Assembly: GCA_902495595.1 (NCBI GenBank)
Contig: CABUXV010000018.1
Location: forward strand, 1 to 34,347
Length of the DNA: 34,347 bases
From: an uncultured Eubacterium sp.
Lineage (GTDB): Bacteria; Bacillota; Clostridia; Peptostreptococcales; Anaerovoracaceae
Reading direction: 5' to 3'
The position numbers were made by a program, and so were the translations under genes. This document shows, in pieces, positions 25,418 to 34,257 of the stretch. Under the pieces are notes generated by a model, which made no database searches, had not been told where the DNA came from, and saw only the letters and a program-made list of their open reading frames with translations. Each line of letters begins with the position of its first letter. Position 1 is the stretch's first letter.

Positions 25418-25426
25418 TTTGATAAT
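25418..25426. promoter_or_regulatory. Possible second, degenerate FabT-like half-site before fabZ
   Basis: TTTGATAAT matches the first nine bases of the fabH operator dyad, but continues TGAAA instead of CAAA. It lies in the 56-nt gap between fabF and fabZ. A 9-bp AT-rich match may be chance. Confidence 0.2.
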
Positions 25427-25443
25427 TGAAAGGATGATATAAG

Positions 25444-25869
25444 ATGCTGTTGAATAAAGAACAGATAAAAGAAATAATTCCTCACAGAGAGCCGTTCCTT
25501 CTCGTGGATGAAGTGCAGGAGCTGGCAGAGGGAGACCATATAGTAGCTACAAAATATGTAAGAGAAGACGAATACTACTTCCAGGGACATTTTCCGGGAA
25601 GACCTATAATGCCGGGAGTTCTCATAGTTGAGTCTCTTGCCCAGGCAGGAGCCATAGCAGTGCTTTCCATGCCTGAAAACAAAGGCAAACTGGCAGTTTT
25701 CGGCGGAATAAAAAACGCGAAATTTAAAAAGCAGGTTACTCCCGGCGATGTTCTCACATTAAAGGTGACTTTAGACAGATTGAGAAGAAATACAGGGACA
25801 GGGATTGCAGAAGCATATGTAGGAGATATTTTGGCATGCAAATGCGAAATAATGTTTGCGTTTAGTTAA
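25444..25869 (+). CDS. fabZ: 3-hydroxyacyl-ACP dehydratase (FabZ)
   Basis: FabZ removes water from 3-hydroxyacyl-ACP to give trans-2-enoyl-ACP. The 141-residue hotdog-fold protein has the active-site His49 in GHFPGRPIMPGVL and Glu63 in VESLAQAGA. aaaggatg lies upstream of the ATG. No fabA, fabM or fabN is nearby, so the route to unsaturated acids is not explained by this operon. The regulator gene's ribosome binding site overlaps the fabZ stop. Confidence 0.96.
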   Translation: MLLNKEQIKEIIPHREPFLLVDEVQELAEGDHIVATKYVREDEYYFQGHFPGRPIMPGVLIVESLAQAGAIAVLSMPENKGKLAVFGGIKNAKFKKQVTPGDVLTLKVTLDRLRRNTGTGIAEAYVGDILACKCEIMFAFS

Positions 25870-25879
25870 GGAGATATCC

Positions 25880-27346
25880 GTGGATAGGAATACAAAGAAG
25901 ATATACGACACAATGAGAAATCTTTTTAGTCTTGTCCAGAAACTTGATGAAGAATTTATCAAGAAATCGGAGTTTGATGATGTCTCAAGAACCGAGCTTC
26001 ATACACTTACTGCGATAGGAACGGGAAGACCAAAGACAATGACTCATGTGGCAAATCTTTTGGATATCAATGTAAGCAGTCTTACAACAGCAGTTAATAA
26101 ACTTGTCAAAAAAGGTTATGTTGAGCGGCTGAGAGATGATAAAGACAGAAGAATAGTAAAGATAAAGCTGACTGAAAAAGGTATATTTGCTGCTGAAGCT
26201 GAGGAGGAATTCAGGACATCGATTGTAAATGAAGCGGTTTCTCAGATTCCCGTCGACAAATTACAATATTTTATATCGGCAATAGACAATATCAATCGAT
26301 TTTTTATGACAAAAAGCAGCATGATATACGTGAAAAACACTCCGTTTCAGCTTAATCCCATAACTTTAGGGGAAAATGAACTTCCTGTGCCCATAGTTCA
26401 GGCAGGTATGAGCATGGGTATAGCCGGGGCTGGTCTTTCATCGGCAGTTGCTGTTCAGGGAGGTCTTGGTCTTATAGGGACTTCTCAGATAGGATATGAA
26501 TCGGATATTTATAAGACAAATCCTTTAAAAGCTAATCTCGAAACCATAAAAAATGTGGTAAGCGATGCGAGAAGAAGAGTAAAAGAGGCAAAAGGCAAAG
26601 GTCTTATAGGCGTAACGATAATGTGGGGAGAACAGGGCTGCGGTCAGTATGCAGAAGCGGCAATAAAGGCAGGAGCCCAGGTGATAGTGACGGGAGGAAG
26701 TCTTCCTAAGGATTTGCCTAAATATTCCATGGGGAAAAAGGTTGCGCTCATTCCTACGGTTTCTTCCAAGAGGGCAGTATCCGCTATAATAAGGAGCTGG
26801 TCGCAGAAGTATAACAGAATTCCAGACGGATTCATACTTCAGGGACCTTTTGCTGCGGGTATGCTTGGCTTTAAAGAGGAACAGCTGGACAGGGCTGAAC
26901 AGGAATGGTATCGTATAATAGCTGATGTAAAATCCGAACTTTCGAAATTCGAAAACTGTCCGCTGATAGTAGGAGGGGGAATTTTTTCGAAAGAAGATGC
27001 AGAGACAGCGTATAAATACGGTGCTGATGGATTCCTGATGGGAACTAAATTTCTCATAACTCAGGAGTGCGACGCTCCTGAAGAGTATAAAAGACTATAT
27101 TTGAATTGCGGTAAAAATGATGTTACAATAATCAGAAGTCCTATGAAAACATCGGTAAGAGCTATGAAAAATTCATGCTCTGAAAAGCTTTCCCAATCAT
27201 GGGAACCCGGTTACGATATGTTTAAGGCTGTAAGAGCAGGTCTTGAAGGCGACCATGATAACGGTCTGATATTCTGCAGTTCAAAAATGGATAAGGCAGA
27301 CCGCATGGAGACAGTAGAAGATGTTTTCAGGGAATTTACTAATTAA
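25880..27346 (+). CDS. MarR-type regulator fused to a nitronate monooxygenase/FabK-like flavoprotein domain
   Basis: I choose GTG at 25880 (AAGGAG, 6-nt spacing) rather than the TTG at 25856, which lies within fabZ. The 488-residue protein has two parts. Residues 1-145 are a MarR winged helix (MTHVANLLDINVSSLTTAVN recognition region; wing with DDKDRR). Residues 160-480 are a TIM barrel of the nitronate monooxygenase/FabK group, with PIVQAGMSMGIAGAG, TGGSLPKDLPKY, GGGIFSKEDAETAYKYGADG and FLMGTKFLITQECDAPEEYK. As I recall clostridial members, the catalytic His lies in EGPKAGGHLGF; here the matching stretch is QGPFAAGMLGF, with Met328. I infer a non-catalytic, probably FMN- or acyl-binding sensor that lets the MarR part repress the fab operon through the FabT-like dyad before fabH. 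The reading frame is continuous, so this is a true fusion. Confidence 0.85.
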   Translation: MDRNTKKIYDTMRNLFSLVQKLDEEFIKKSEFDDVSRTELHTLTAIGTGRPKTMTHVANLLDINVSSLTTAVNKLVKKGYVERLRDDKDRRIVKIKLTEKGIFAAEAEEEFRTSIVNEAVSQIPVDKLQYFISAIDNINRFFMTKSSMIYVKNTPFQLNPITLGENELPVPIVQAGMSMGIAGAGLSSAVAVQGGLGLIGTSQIGYESDIYKTNPLKANLETIKNVVSDARRRVKEAKGKGLIGVTIMWGEQGCGQYAEAAIKAGAQVIVTGGSLPKDLPKYSMGKKVALIPTVSSKRAVSAIIRSWSQKYNRIPDGFILQGPFAAGMLGFKEEQLDRAEQEWYRIIADVKSELSKFENCPLIVGGGIFSKEDAETAYKYGADGFLMGTKFLITQECDAPEEYKRLYLNCGKNDVTIIRSPMKTSVRAMKNSCSEKLSQSWEPGYDMFKAVRAGLEGDHDNGLIFCSSKMDKADRMETVEDVFREFTN

Positions 27347-27362
27347 ACAGTGAGGACATCTG

Positions 27363-30300
27363 ATGCTTAATATTTATTACGGCGGAGAAAACATAGATAA
27401 AGAAAAGTTCATATTTGATAATATAAAAGGCAGAACTCTTTTGCTTGTACCGGACCAGTTTTCGCTGCAGGCAGAAAGGGATGCCTTTTTTTATCTGCAA
27501 AAGAAAGGTTTAATGGATATAAGAATTGTTGATTTTTCTTCTTTAGGCCATAAAATTATAGCAGAAGCTTCTGAGGGAACGCCGATTCTAATAGATAAGT
27601 ACGGAAGACATATGCTGCTTACAAAGATAATAGATGAAAGTGAGGAGCAGCTTAAAGTATATAGGGGTCTAAAGGGAAAGAATTCCTTTATAGAGATGGT
27701 TAATGGATTTATTTCCGAGATGAAAAGATTTGAAATAGATATTCAGACTCTTTGCGATGTAAAGGATTCGCTGAAAACCGAAAGTTTCCTTAAGTATAAA
27801 CTGGAAGATATATTGTGCATATATTCAAGATATGAAGAAGCAATAAAAGACAAATATCTTGACTCTGAAGATTATATAACATTTTACGGAAGTAAAATCC
27901 TGGATTCACCAATGATTGCAGAATCGGATGTGTGGGTATATGGCTTTGATACTTTTACTCCTAAGAATTTTCTTGTTATGGAGCGGCTTTTGAAAAGAGC
28001 TGTAAACCTTAATGTTGTTATGACCTATGACAAAGACAGCATAAATAAGACCGGAGGCAGCGTAAAGGGATTTTCGCCGTTTGAAGAGATAAAGGCAAAC
28101 TGTGATGCCGGATTTTTGGCAGCTGAGGACAGGAAAGAACTGTTTTCCATAACGGGATACATTATAAAGAAACTTGTTCAGATGGCAGAAGATTTAGGTG
28201 AATCTGCAAACGTTGCGCCTATAGAAAACAATATAAGGAAAAGTATGTGGATTCATGAATCGATGTATCTCAAAGGGAATGTAAATAACGAACGTAATCC
28301 TGTAACCCTCGTACGAACGTCAAATGTTTACGCCGAGGCTGACAGAGCTGCCGATTATATATTAAAACTTGTAAGAGATGAAGGTTATAAGTTTTCGGAT
28401 ATAGTTGTGGTCTGCAACGATACGGAATTCAGAACAGGCGTCCTGAAAAGGACATTTTTAAGATGGGGAATACCTGTTTTTGTCGATAAAAAAAGAAAGG
28501 TAATGCATCACCCTGCCGTAGGATTTCTGCTTTCGCTTATGGAGATATCGGCTTACGGATACAGAGACAGTTCTGTAATGAAACTTATAAAAACGGGATT
28601 CTTGGGGCTTGAAGAAAATACGGCGGAGCGTCTTGAAAACTATATATATCAGTTTAAAATAAGGGGCGGAATGTGGAAAAAAGAATTTTCTAGAACAGGA
28701 GATTCATATACTGCCGAAGATTTGGATGAGTTTAACAAGTTCAGAACAGATTTGACAGCGCTTACAGAGGGTATGAAGAATCATATGGGAAAGTATAACA
28801 GCGCGGAAGAGAAAGTAAAAGGCATTTATAATTTCTTATCCGATGAATTTTTACTAAAAGAGCGTGTTGAGGATATGGCAGAGCAGCAAATGGAGAGAGG
28901 ACTTGAGGAAGGCGCAGCAGAAACAGCGCAGAGCTGGAACGTAATATGCACTATACTTGACCAGATAATAACAACCATGGGAGATGAAAAGGTATCGAAT
29001 AAGCAGCTGCTTAATCTCATGGAAGCGGGATTTGAAGAAGTGGAGATTGGACTGGTTCCTGTAACATCGGATATGGTTTTGATAGGAACAATGCAGAGAA
29101 CAAGACTCAGCAGGATAAAAGCTCTTTTGGTCGTGGGAGCAAATGAAGGGCTGATTCCCCTTGAATCATATGATGAGGGGCTTTTGAACGACAGAGAAAA
29201 GAGTGTGCTTGAAAGTTTCAGCCTTGAAGTGGCAAAGACCGATAAAGTTATGAGACAGGAAGAGCGTCTGGCTATATACAGGACATTGTCCCTTCCGGAA
29301 GAAAAATTGTACTTAAGCTGCAGCCGGGCTGACGAAAAGGGTGAAGTCATTAGAGAATCAGCTCTTTTCAGCCAGCTTGAATCTTATGTTAAAAACAGAG
29401 ATTTATTATATCATAAGAAGCATGATAAAGAACCGACTGATGAGAAAACGGTATTGTCTGATTTAAAAGATGAAAACGATGTATTAAGTGTGCTTACATC
29501 AAAGGTTGGCGCAATGTCTTATATGGCTGATGCGTTCAGAGCATATCTTGAAAATGAAGATATAGATTCTATGTGGTTTAATGTAGCCGATTGGTATGAA
29601 CGCAATGAACATGACAGTTTTGAGAGAATAAAACGAGGAATGTCTTTTGATAACGAGGGCAGCTCCATAGGAGAAAAATTTGCCGATGCGCTTTACAGAG
29701 GCGACAGGGAACAGATAGAGACCAGCGTGTCAAGACTTGAAAAATACAGCAGCTGCCCTTTTGCGCATTTTATAAAGTACGGGTTAAGGCCTTATGAAGA
29801 AAGATTATTTGAGGTGGGCGCAAGAGAAATAGGAGATATATACCATGAGTGCATAATGAAGCTGTCGAGAAGATTATCTTCAGGCGGTGAATTCAGCTGG
29901 CATAATATTACAAAAGATGAATGTACGAGTGAAGTCAGCAGAATACTCGATGAGGAAATTAAAGAGTACCGGGAAGGATTGTTGTCTTCCGGAAAGAATG
30001 AAAAATATAAAACCGAGAGAATTACGGATATATGCAGCAGCGCGGCGTGGACCCTTGTAGAACAGGTAAGGAAAGGCTGCGTAGACAATATGTATTTTGA
30101 AAGACCTTTTGGAAAAGGGCGTGACCTACCTCCTATAAAGGTACGTGCAGGTGAGAAAGATATACTTATAAAAGGTACCATAGACAGAATGGATGTTTTA
30201 AACCCTGCCGGCGAGAATACTGAAAAAGCTATTAGAGTAATAGACTATAAGACGGGGAGCGAGTCTGTAAATGCGGAATATTTCAGAAACGGATATAAGC

Positions 30301-30815
30301 TGCAATTAATGGTATACCTGAAAGCTGCCATGGGTCAAGGGAACTTAAGACCGGCAGGAGTGTTTTTATTTAAAATAAAAGAAATGGATACTGATGCAGA
30401 TAAAATTTCCGTGAAGCCGGGAGAAGATTCCTTAGAGGAACGTATGGAATCAGCTTATAAAATGGAGGGCATAGTTTTAAATGAGTCGGATGTAATAGAA
30501 TCCATGGACGGAGATTTTGATGATGTATCCAAGGTGATTCCTGTAAAAAAATTGAAGAAAACGGGAGCATATGCTCCCTCTGCCGGAGGACAGCTGTTTA
30601 CGGAAGATGAGTTCAAAGAGCTGTCGGAACAGGTGGATGTGCAGATTGAACGAATCTGCAGAGAGATTTGCGACGGAAATGTACAGATATTGCCTAAAAG
30701 AGAAAGAACGAAAGATATGGAAGGTAAATTCAGAAATTCGTGCAGTTACTGTGGGTATAAAAGTATATGTATGTTTGATACTGCTTTTAAAGGATGCAGA
30801 TTTGAATGGGTATAA
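27363..30815 (+). CDS. addB: AddB-like helicase/nuclease subunit with degenerate Walker A
   Basis: AddB pairs with AddA to resect double-strand DNA breaks for recombination. The 1150 residues match AddB. The N-terminal RTLLLVPDQFSLQAERDAF segment is the conserved VPDQ region, followed by a long helicase-like core. The C-terminal nuclease has the PD-(D/E)XK pieces GTIDRMD, VIDYKTG (about 960) and KLQLMVYL. The Fe-S cluster cysteines are kept: one in SSCPFAHF (about 798) and C-x2-C-x5-C in CSYCGYKSIC (about 1127-1136). The usual N-terminal GxxGxGKT is replaced by GGENIDKEKF, so ATP binding there is probably lost. No addA follows; the next gene is convergent. Identity is firm, motor function doubtful. 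Confidence 0.85.
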   Translation: MLNIYYGGENIDKEKFIFDNIKGRTLLLVPDQFSLQAERDAFFYLQKKGLMDIRIVDFSSLGHKIIAEASEGTPILIDKYGRHMLLTKIIDESEEQLKVYRGLKGKNSFIEMVNGFISEMKRFEIDIQTLCDVKDSLKTESFLKYKLEDILCIYSRYEEAIKDKYLDSEDYITFYGSKILDSPMIAESDVWVYGFDTFTPKNFLVMERLLKRAVNLNVVMTYDKDSINKTGGSVKGFSPFEEIKANCDAGFLAAEDRKELFSITGYIIKKLVQMAEDLGESANVAPIENNIRKSMWIHESMYLKGNVNNERNPVTLVRTSNVYAEADRAADYILKLVRDEGYKFSDIVVVCNDTEFRTGVLKRTFLRWGIPVFVDKKRKVMHHPAVGFLLSLMEISAYGYRDSSVMKLIKTGFLGLEENTAERLENYIYQFKIRGGMWKKEFSRTGDSYTAEDLDEFNKFRTDLTALTEGMKNHMGKYNSAEEKVKGIYNFLSDEFLLKERVEDMAEQQMERGLEEGAAETAQSWNVICTILDQIITTMGDEKVSNKQLLNLMEAGFEEVEIGLVPVTSDMVLIGTMQRTRLSRIKALLVVGANEGLIPLESYDEGLLNDREKSVLESFSLEVAKTDKVMRQEERLAIYRTLSLPEEKLYLSCSRADEKGEVIRESALFSQLESYVKNRDLLYHKKHDKEPTDEKTVLSDLKDENDVLSVLTSKVGAMSYMADAFRAYLENEDIDSMWFNVADWYERNEHDSFERIKRGMSFDNEGSSIGEKFADALYRGDREQIETSVSRLEKYSSCPFAHFIKYGLRPYEERLFEVGAREIGDIYHECIMKLSRRLSSGGEFSWHNITKDECTSEVSRILDEEIKEYREGLLSSGKNEKYKTERITDICSSAAWTLVEQVRKGCVDNMYFERPFGKGRDLPPIKVRAGEKDILIKGTIDRMDVLNPAGENTEKAIRVIDYKTGSESVNAEYFRNGYKLQLMVYLKAAMGQGNLRPAGVFLFKIKEMDTDADKISVKPGEDSLEERMESAYKMEGIVLNESDVIESMDGDFDDVSKVIPVKKLKKTGAYAPSAGGQLFTEDEFKELSEQVDVQIERICREICDGNVQILPKRERTKDMEGKFRNSCSYCGYKSICMFDTAFKGCRFEWV

Positions 30816-30819
30816 TGCA

Positions 30820-30856
30820 GCAATCGGAGAACCGCTATCCTCCGATTGCTATTTTT
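30820..30856. terminator. Strong terminator between addB and the activase gene
   Basis: GCAATCGGAG (30820-30829) pairs perfectly with CTCCGATTGC (30840-30849), then TATTTTT on the plus strand. The stop of the convergent activase gene lies in the loop, so one arm encodes its last residues (AIGG). Confidence 0.85.
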
Positions 30857-31746
30857 AATCCTGTCTCTTCCAATTTGCGTTTAATGTGTTCCATATGATT
30901 TTTTTCGGGAGGCTTTAAATGAGAAAGGGTGTAAGGAATTTGCAGCTGTTCATATTTGCATGCTCCCATATTGTGATAAGGAAGAATATGGACTTCTTCA
31001 AGGCTGTCTTTATACTTTTTTAAAAAAGAAGACAGAAGAGAAATGTCCTCGGAAGTATCGTTAATCGTAGGTATTATCGGGATTCGGGGAATTATTTCAG
31101 CCGAATGTTTTATTAAATAATCGAAATTATCATGTATGACCTTGTTTGATTTGCCGCATGAATGTATATGCTTTGTATCATCTATCAGCTTTAAATCAAA
31201 TAGAAAGCAATCTATTAAAGGCAGAAGTTCTTTCGCATCACTTAAGTTAAAATAACCGCAGGTTTCCACAGCTGTACTGTAGCCTTCTTGGCGGCATTTA
31301 CTTGCTATTGGTTTTATGAATTCCGGAAAAAGCAGGGGTTCACCACCTGAAAAGGTGATGCCCCCGCCTGAGTTTTTATAAAAGGGTTTATCCTGGTTTA
31401 CCATACTGAAAACTTCATCGCTTGTAAATTTTTCCCCGGATATGACTAGAGCGTTCGAGGGACAGAACTTTACGCACAAACCACAGCCCGTACAGTCTGT
31501 TTCTGATATTTTTAAACTTTCTTTCTCAAGTCGCAGCGCTTTATTTGGGCAGACTTCCGTGCATTTGCCGCAGACTGTGCATTTTGTAGCATAGTATTTT
31601 AGTTGGGGTGAGAATGTTATGTTTTCAGGATTGGAGCACCATTTGCAGCGTAGGCTGCATCCTTTGAAAAATATATTGGTGCGTATTCCCGGACCGTCGT
31701 GTGTGGAGAATTTTTGTATATTTGTTATATATACCTGCTGTTTCAT
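30835..31746 (-). CDS. Glycyl radical enzyme activase (radical SAM, two extra 4Fe-4S clusters)
   Basis: The enzyme uses S-adenosylmethionine to place the glycyl radical on its partner. The 303 residues contain the radical-SAM cysteines Cys30, Cys34 and Cys37 (C-x3-C-x2-C in GCSLRCKWCSNPE). A ferredoxin-like insert follows with Cys56/59/62/66 and Cys85/88/91/95, and GGGITFSGGEPL, the SAM-binding GGE motif. The insert marks the type that activates dehydratases and decarboxylases rather than pyruvate formate-lyase itself. Its ribosome binding site (GGAG) touches the stop of the upstream glycyl radical enzyme, 11 nt away, so the two form one operon. Confidence 0.95.
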   Translation of the reverse strand: MKQQVYITNIQKFSTHDGPGIRTNIFFKGCSLRCKWCSNPENITFSPQLKYYATKCTVCGKCTEVCPNKALRLEKESLKISETDCTGCGLCVKFCPSNALVISGEKFTSDEVFSMVNQDKPFYKNSGGGITFSGGEPLLFPEFIKPIASKCRQEGYSTAVETCGYFNLSDAKELLPLIDCFLFDLKLIDDTKHIHSCGKSNKVIHDNFDYLIKHSAEIIPRIPIIPTINDTSEDISLLSSFLKKYKDSLEEVHILPYHNMGACKYEQLQIPYTLSHLKPPEKNHMEHIKRKLEETGLKIAIGG

Positions 31747-31757
31747 TAGGTGCTCCT

Positions 31758-34178
31758 TTACCAGTTGGAAACTTCCGTTCTGTCGATTATAAGATTTTGT
31801 GCTTCCTTTCGCAAATCTACAAAATATGCGCTGTAACCGGCAACTCTTACAAGTAAATCCGTATGTTCTTGAGGATGTTTCTGAGCTTCAATGAGTGTTT
31901 TCTTATCTACAACGTTAAACTGTATATGATAGCCTTTAAGTTCACACTCTGTTCTCAGCATGGCTATAAGTTTTCTTTTGCCCTCTTCACTGCTGATGAT
32001 TTCAGGATTGAGTTTCATATTTAACAGAGTTCCTGCGCCGTTTTCTGTGTGGTCTATCGTGCAGACGGATTTAATTGCCGATGTAGGTCCTTGTTTGTCA
32101 TACCCTGGATAAGGTGATATACCGTCTGCCAGAGGTTCCGTTGCTTTTCTTCCGGAAGGCAGCGCCCATACGGCCTTGCCGTGAGGAACGTTTGCCATTA
32201 CAGGAACGAGTCCGTTCATATATTTTGTTCCAAAGATGGAAGTGTATTGTTCAGCTGCTTTTACAGATATATCGACGTATTCTTTTGCAATATTATCAAC
32301 AAAGGGGATATCATTGCCGTATTTTGGGGCGTCGTTTATGAGCATATTGCGAATATTTTCGTAACCGTTAAAATCATTTTCAAGCGCGTTTACAAGTTCT
32401 GACATGGTAATTTTCTTTTCGTCGTATACGAGTTTTTTCACAGCGGCCATAGAATCTGCAAGGTCGGCAATTCCTGTAGCTAAAAGTCCGGGTCCTGCGA
32501 AATAACGGCTGCTGCCCTTATACATTATATCTATGCCATTTTCGACAGGTCCTTCGACACAGCAATCTCTGAAAGGTTTAGGCAGTTTGACTTGCTGCGC
32601 TTTCTCATTTATCTGGCACGATTTACAGGCTATGCCAACCAGATATTCCAGCTGTGATTTTACTGCGGATGCAAATTCATCATAGGTTTTAAAATCCGAG
32701 GGATTACCTGTTTTAAGACCCATCTGTTTTTTCAGAGCATGGCTGTATCCGTTAAACAGAGCCCAGTCTACTGCAACGGGATAGCTGTATCTTGTTCCTT
32801 CATTCCACTGAGTGGTTTTGCCTGGAATCTGTGATGATACGCATCCTACGAGAGAGTAGTTCCATAAATCGTCTTCATCGACGCCGTTTCTTCTGAGCTG
32901 CTCGAATGCTGCCGGGTCAAAATGAAGAGCTGGCTGTCCTGTGCCGCATTTTATCAAGTCGCATATTTTCAGCATGAACTTGTCAGAGGTTACAGGATTT
33001 ACGCGGACATTTATTGTAGGCGTGTGCATTTGAAGGTCTATCGTTGCCTGAAGACCCATAAACGAAAGCTCGTTGGCGGCGTCTTTTCCGTCTTTGTCTA
33101 TGCCTCCGAGAGTAACTCCGTGATAAGGCTGGTATCCTACATAGAATATTGCACCCGCAGCTGAAAGACCGTACATGTTCTGCGCCAGTTTTATCCACAG
33201 ACATTCCATTAACTCCTGCGCTTTTTCATCAGTAAGCCTGCCGGCAGCTTTATCTTTTAGATAATAGGGATATAGATACTGGTCTACTCTTCCTATATTA
33301 AAACCGGAAGCATTTTCATCGCAGTAAAGCGCGCATTCAACTAGATTGACTGCGTGAATTGCTTCATAAAAAGTATCAGGAGTCTCCCATGGAACCTTAG
33401 CGCATATTCGTGAGATTTCCATAAGCTCTTTTTTTCTTTCGATGTCGGTTTCTTCTTCTGACATATTCGCCGCAAGCGCAGAATATCTATCGCACATGAT
33501 TTTCATTGCTTCACAGGAAAGTATTATAGCTTTGTAAAACTGTCTTTTGTCATAAAGCTCTATATTGCTTTCGTCTAAGGCTGCCATTTTGGACTGGGCT
33601 TCTTCTTTTATGCCTTTAAATCCCTTTTTAAATATGATGTTTTCAAAACCTGCGGCGGTTTCTCCTCCGCCTACTGTGGTTTTATTTTCTCCGAAGACAA
33701 CATTAGTTCCGACTGCGATATTTTTAATTTCATCGGACATATGATTGAAGCAGTATTCTTCCATGGATTTGCCTTTCCAGTAGGGAAAAATAACTTCTTT
33801 TAAGGTGCTTCTGTCTTCTTCGGTTATGCAGTATGGGTCCTGAGGTCTCGTATCAATAGTATCTATTTCATCTTTAAGCCACATCCACGATATATCCGGG
33901 CAGAATACAAACGCTCTCGGAGCTTTTCCGGAAGTTCCTACAATAAGTTCATCCGGATATATGTTTATGGTTTTTTCGGACATATATTTTTTAAAAGCCA
34001 TTGCCCGGCGAACTATCAAGTCTTCATCTTCGGTTTGCTGATATACTTTGGTGTAAACTGATGCTCTTTCAATATCTACGGAAGGAGCGTGATTCCAGTA
34101 GCTGTCTCTTAATCTGTTTATTCTTTCGGTAGCGCCGTTTTTCCACTTAGGACGGACGTCTTTGAATTTATCCTGCAT
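31758..34178 (-). CDS. Glycyl radical enzyme of unknown substrate, atypical Cys-Val-Ser-Ser active site
   Basis: The protein is 806 residues, with a PFL-like domain and a C-terminal glycine-radical domain. The radical site is RVAGYSAYFVDL with Gly781, and the active-site cysteine is Cys446 in YSLVGCVSSQIPGKTTQW. Diol, choline and hydroxyproline enzymes and arylacetate decarboxylases have GCVE at that place, with the Glu acting as base; here Ser448 replaces it. PSGRKATEPLADGISPYPG and GPTSAIKSV are typical of the dehydratase-like group. The length fits that group better than pyruvate formate-lyase. No microcompartment genes and no small decarboxylase subunit are adjacent. It is the first gene of an activase operon behind a sigma-54 promoter. 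aaaaaaggag precedes the ATG at 34178. Substrate unknown. Confidence 0.92.
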   Translation of the reverse strand: MQDKFKDVRPKWKNGATERINRLRDSYWNHAPSVDIERASVYTKVYQQTEDEDLIVRRAMAFKKYMSEKTINIYPDELIVGTSGKAPRAFVFCPDISWMWLKDEIDTIDTRPQDPYCITEEDRSTLKEVIFPYWKGKSMEEYCFNHMSDEIKNIAVGTNVVFGENKTTVGGGETAAGFENIIFKKGFKGIKEEAQSKMAALDESNIELYDKRQFYKAIILSCEAMKIMCDRYSALAANMSEEETDIERKKELMEISRICAKVPWETPDTFYEAIHAVNLVECALYCDENASGFNIGRVDQYLYPYYLKDKAAGRLTDEKAQELMECLWIKLAQNMYGLSAAGAIFYVGYQPYHGVTLGGIDKDGKDAANELSFMGLQATIDLQMHTPTINVRVNPVTSDKFMLKICDLIKCGTGQPALHFDPAAFEQLRRNGVDEDDLWNYSLVGCVSSQIPGKTTQWNEGTRYSYPVAVDWALFNGYSHALKKQMGLKTGNPSDFKTYDEFASAVKSQLEYLVGIACKSCQINEKAQQVKLPKPFRDCCVEGPVENGIDIMYKGSSRYFAGPGLLATGIADLADSMAAVKKLVYDEKKITMSELVNALENDFNGYENIRNMLINDAPKYGNDIPFVDNIAKEYVDISVKAAEQYTSIFGTKYMNGLVPVMANVPHGKAVWALPSGRKATEPLADGISPYPGYDKQGPTSAIKSVCTIDHTENGAGTLLNMKLNPEIISSEEGKRKLIAMLRTECELKGYHIQFNVVDKKTLIEAQKHPQEHTDLLVRVAGYSAYFVDLRKEAQNLIIDRTEVSNW

Positions 34179-34241
34179 TTTAATCTCCTTTTTTAGTTAT
34201 TGCATGTATTTTCGTTTTGGAATCAATATGCGTATATTAAT

Positions 34242-34257
34242 TGCAAGATATGTGCCA
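34242..34257 (-). promoter_or_regulatory. Sigma-54 (-24/-12) promoter of the glycyl radical enzyme operon
   Basis: Read on the minus strand the sequence is TGGCAC-ATATC-TTGCA, a full match to the RpoN consensus TGGCAC-N5-TTGCA with GG and GC 12 nt apart. Transcription would start near 34231, about 53 nt before the start codon. An ATP-dependent enhancer-binding protein is therefore required; its gene is not in the window. Confidence 0.88.

Noticed and set aside
25856..25879. TTG at 25856 as start of the MarR fusion
   Set aside because: It lies within fabZ and before the ribosome binding site; GTG at 25880 has AAGGAG at 6 nt.
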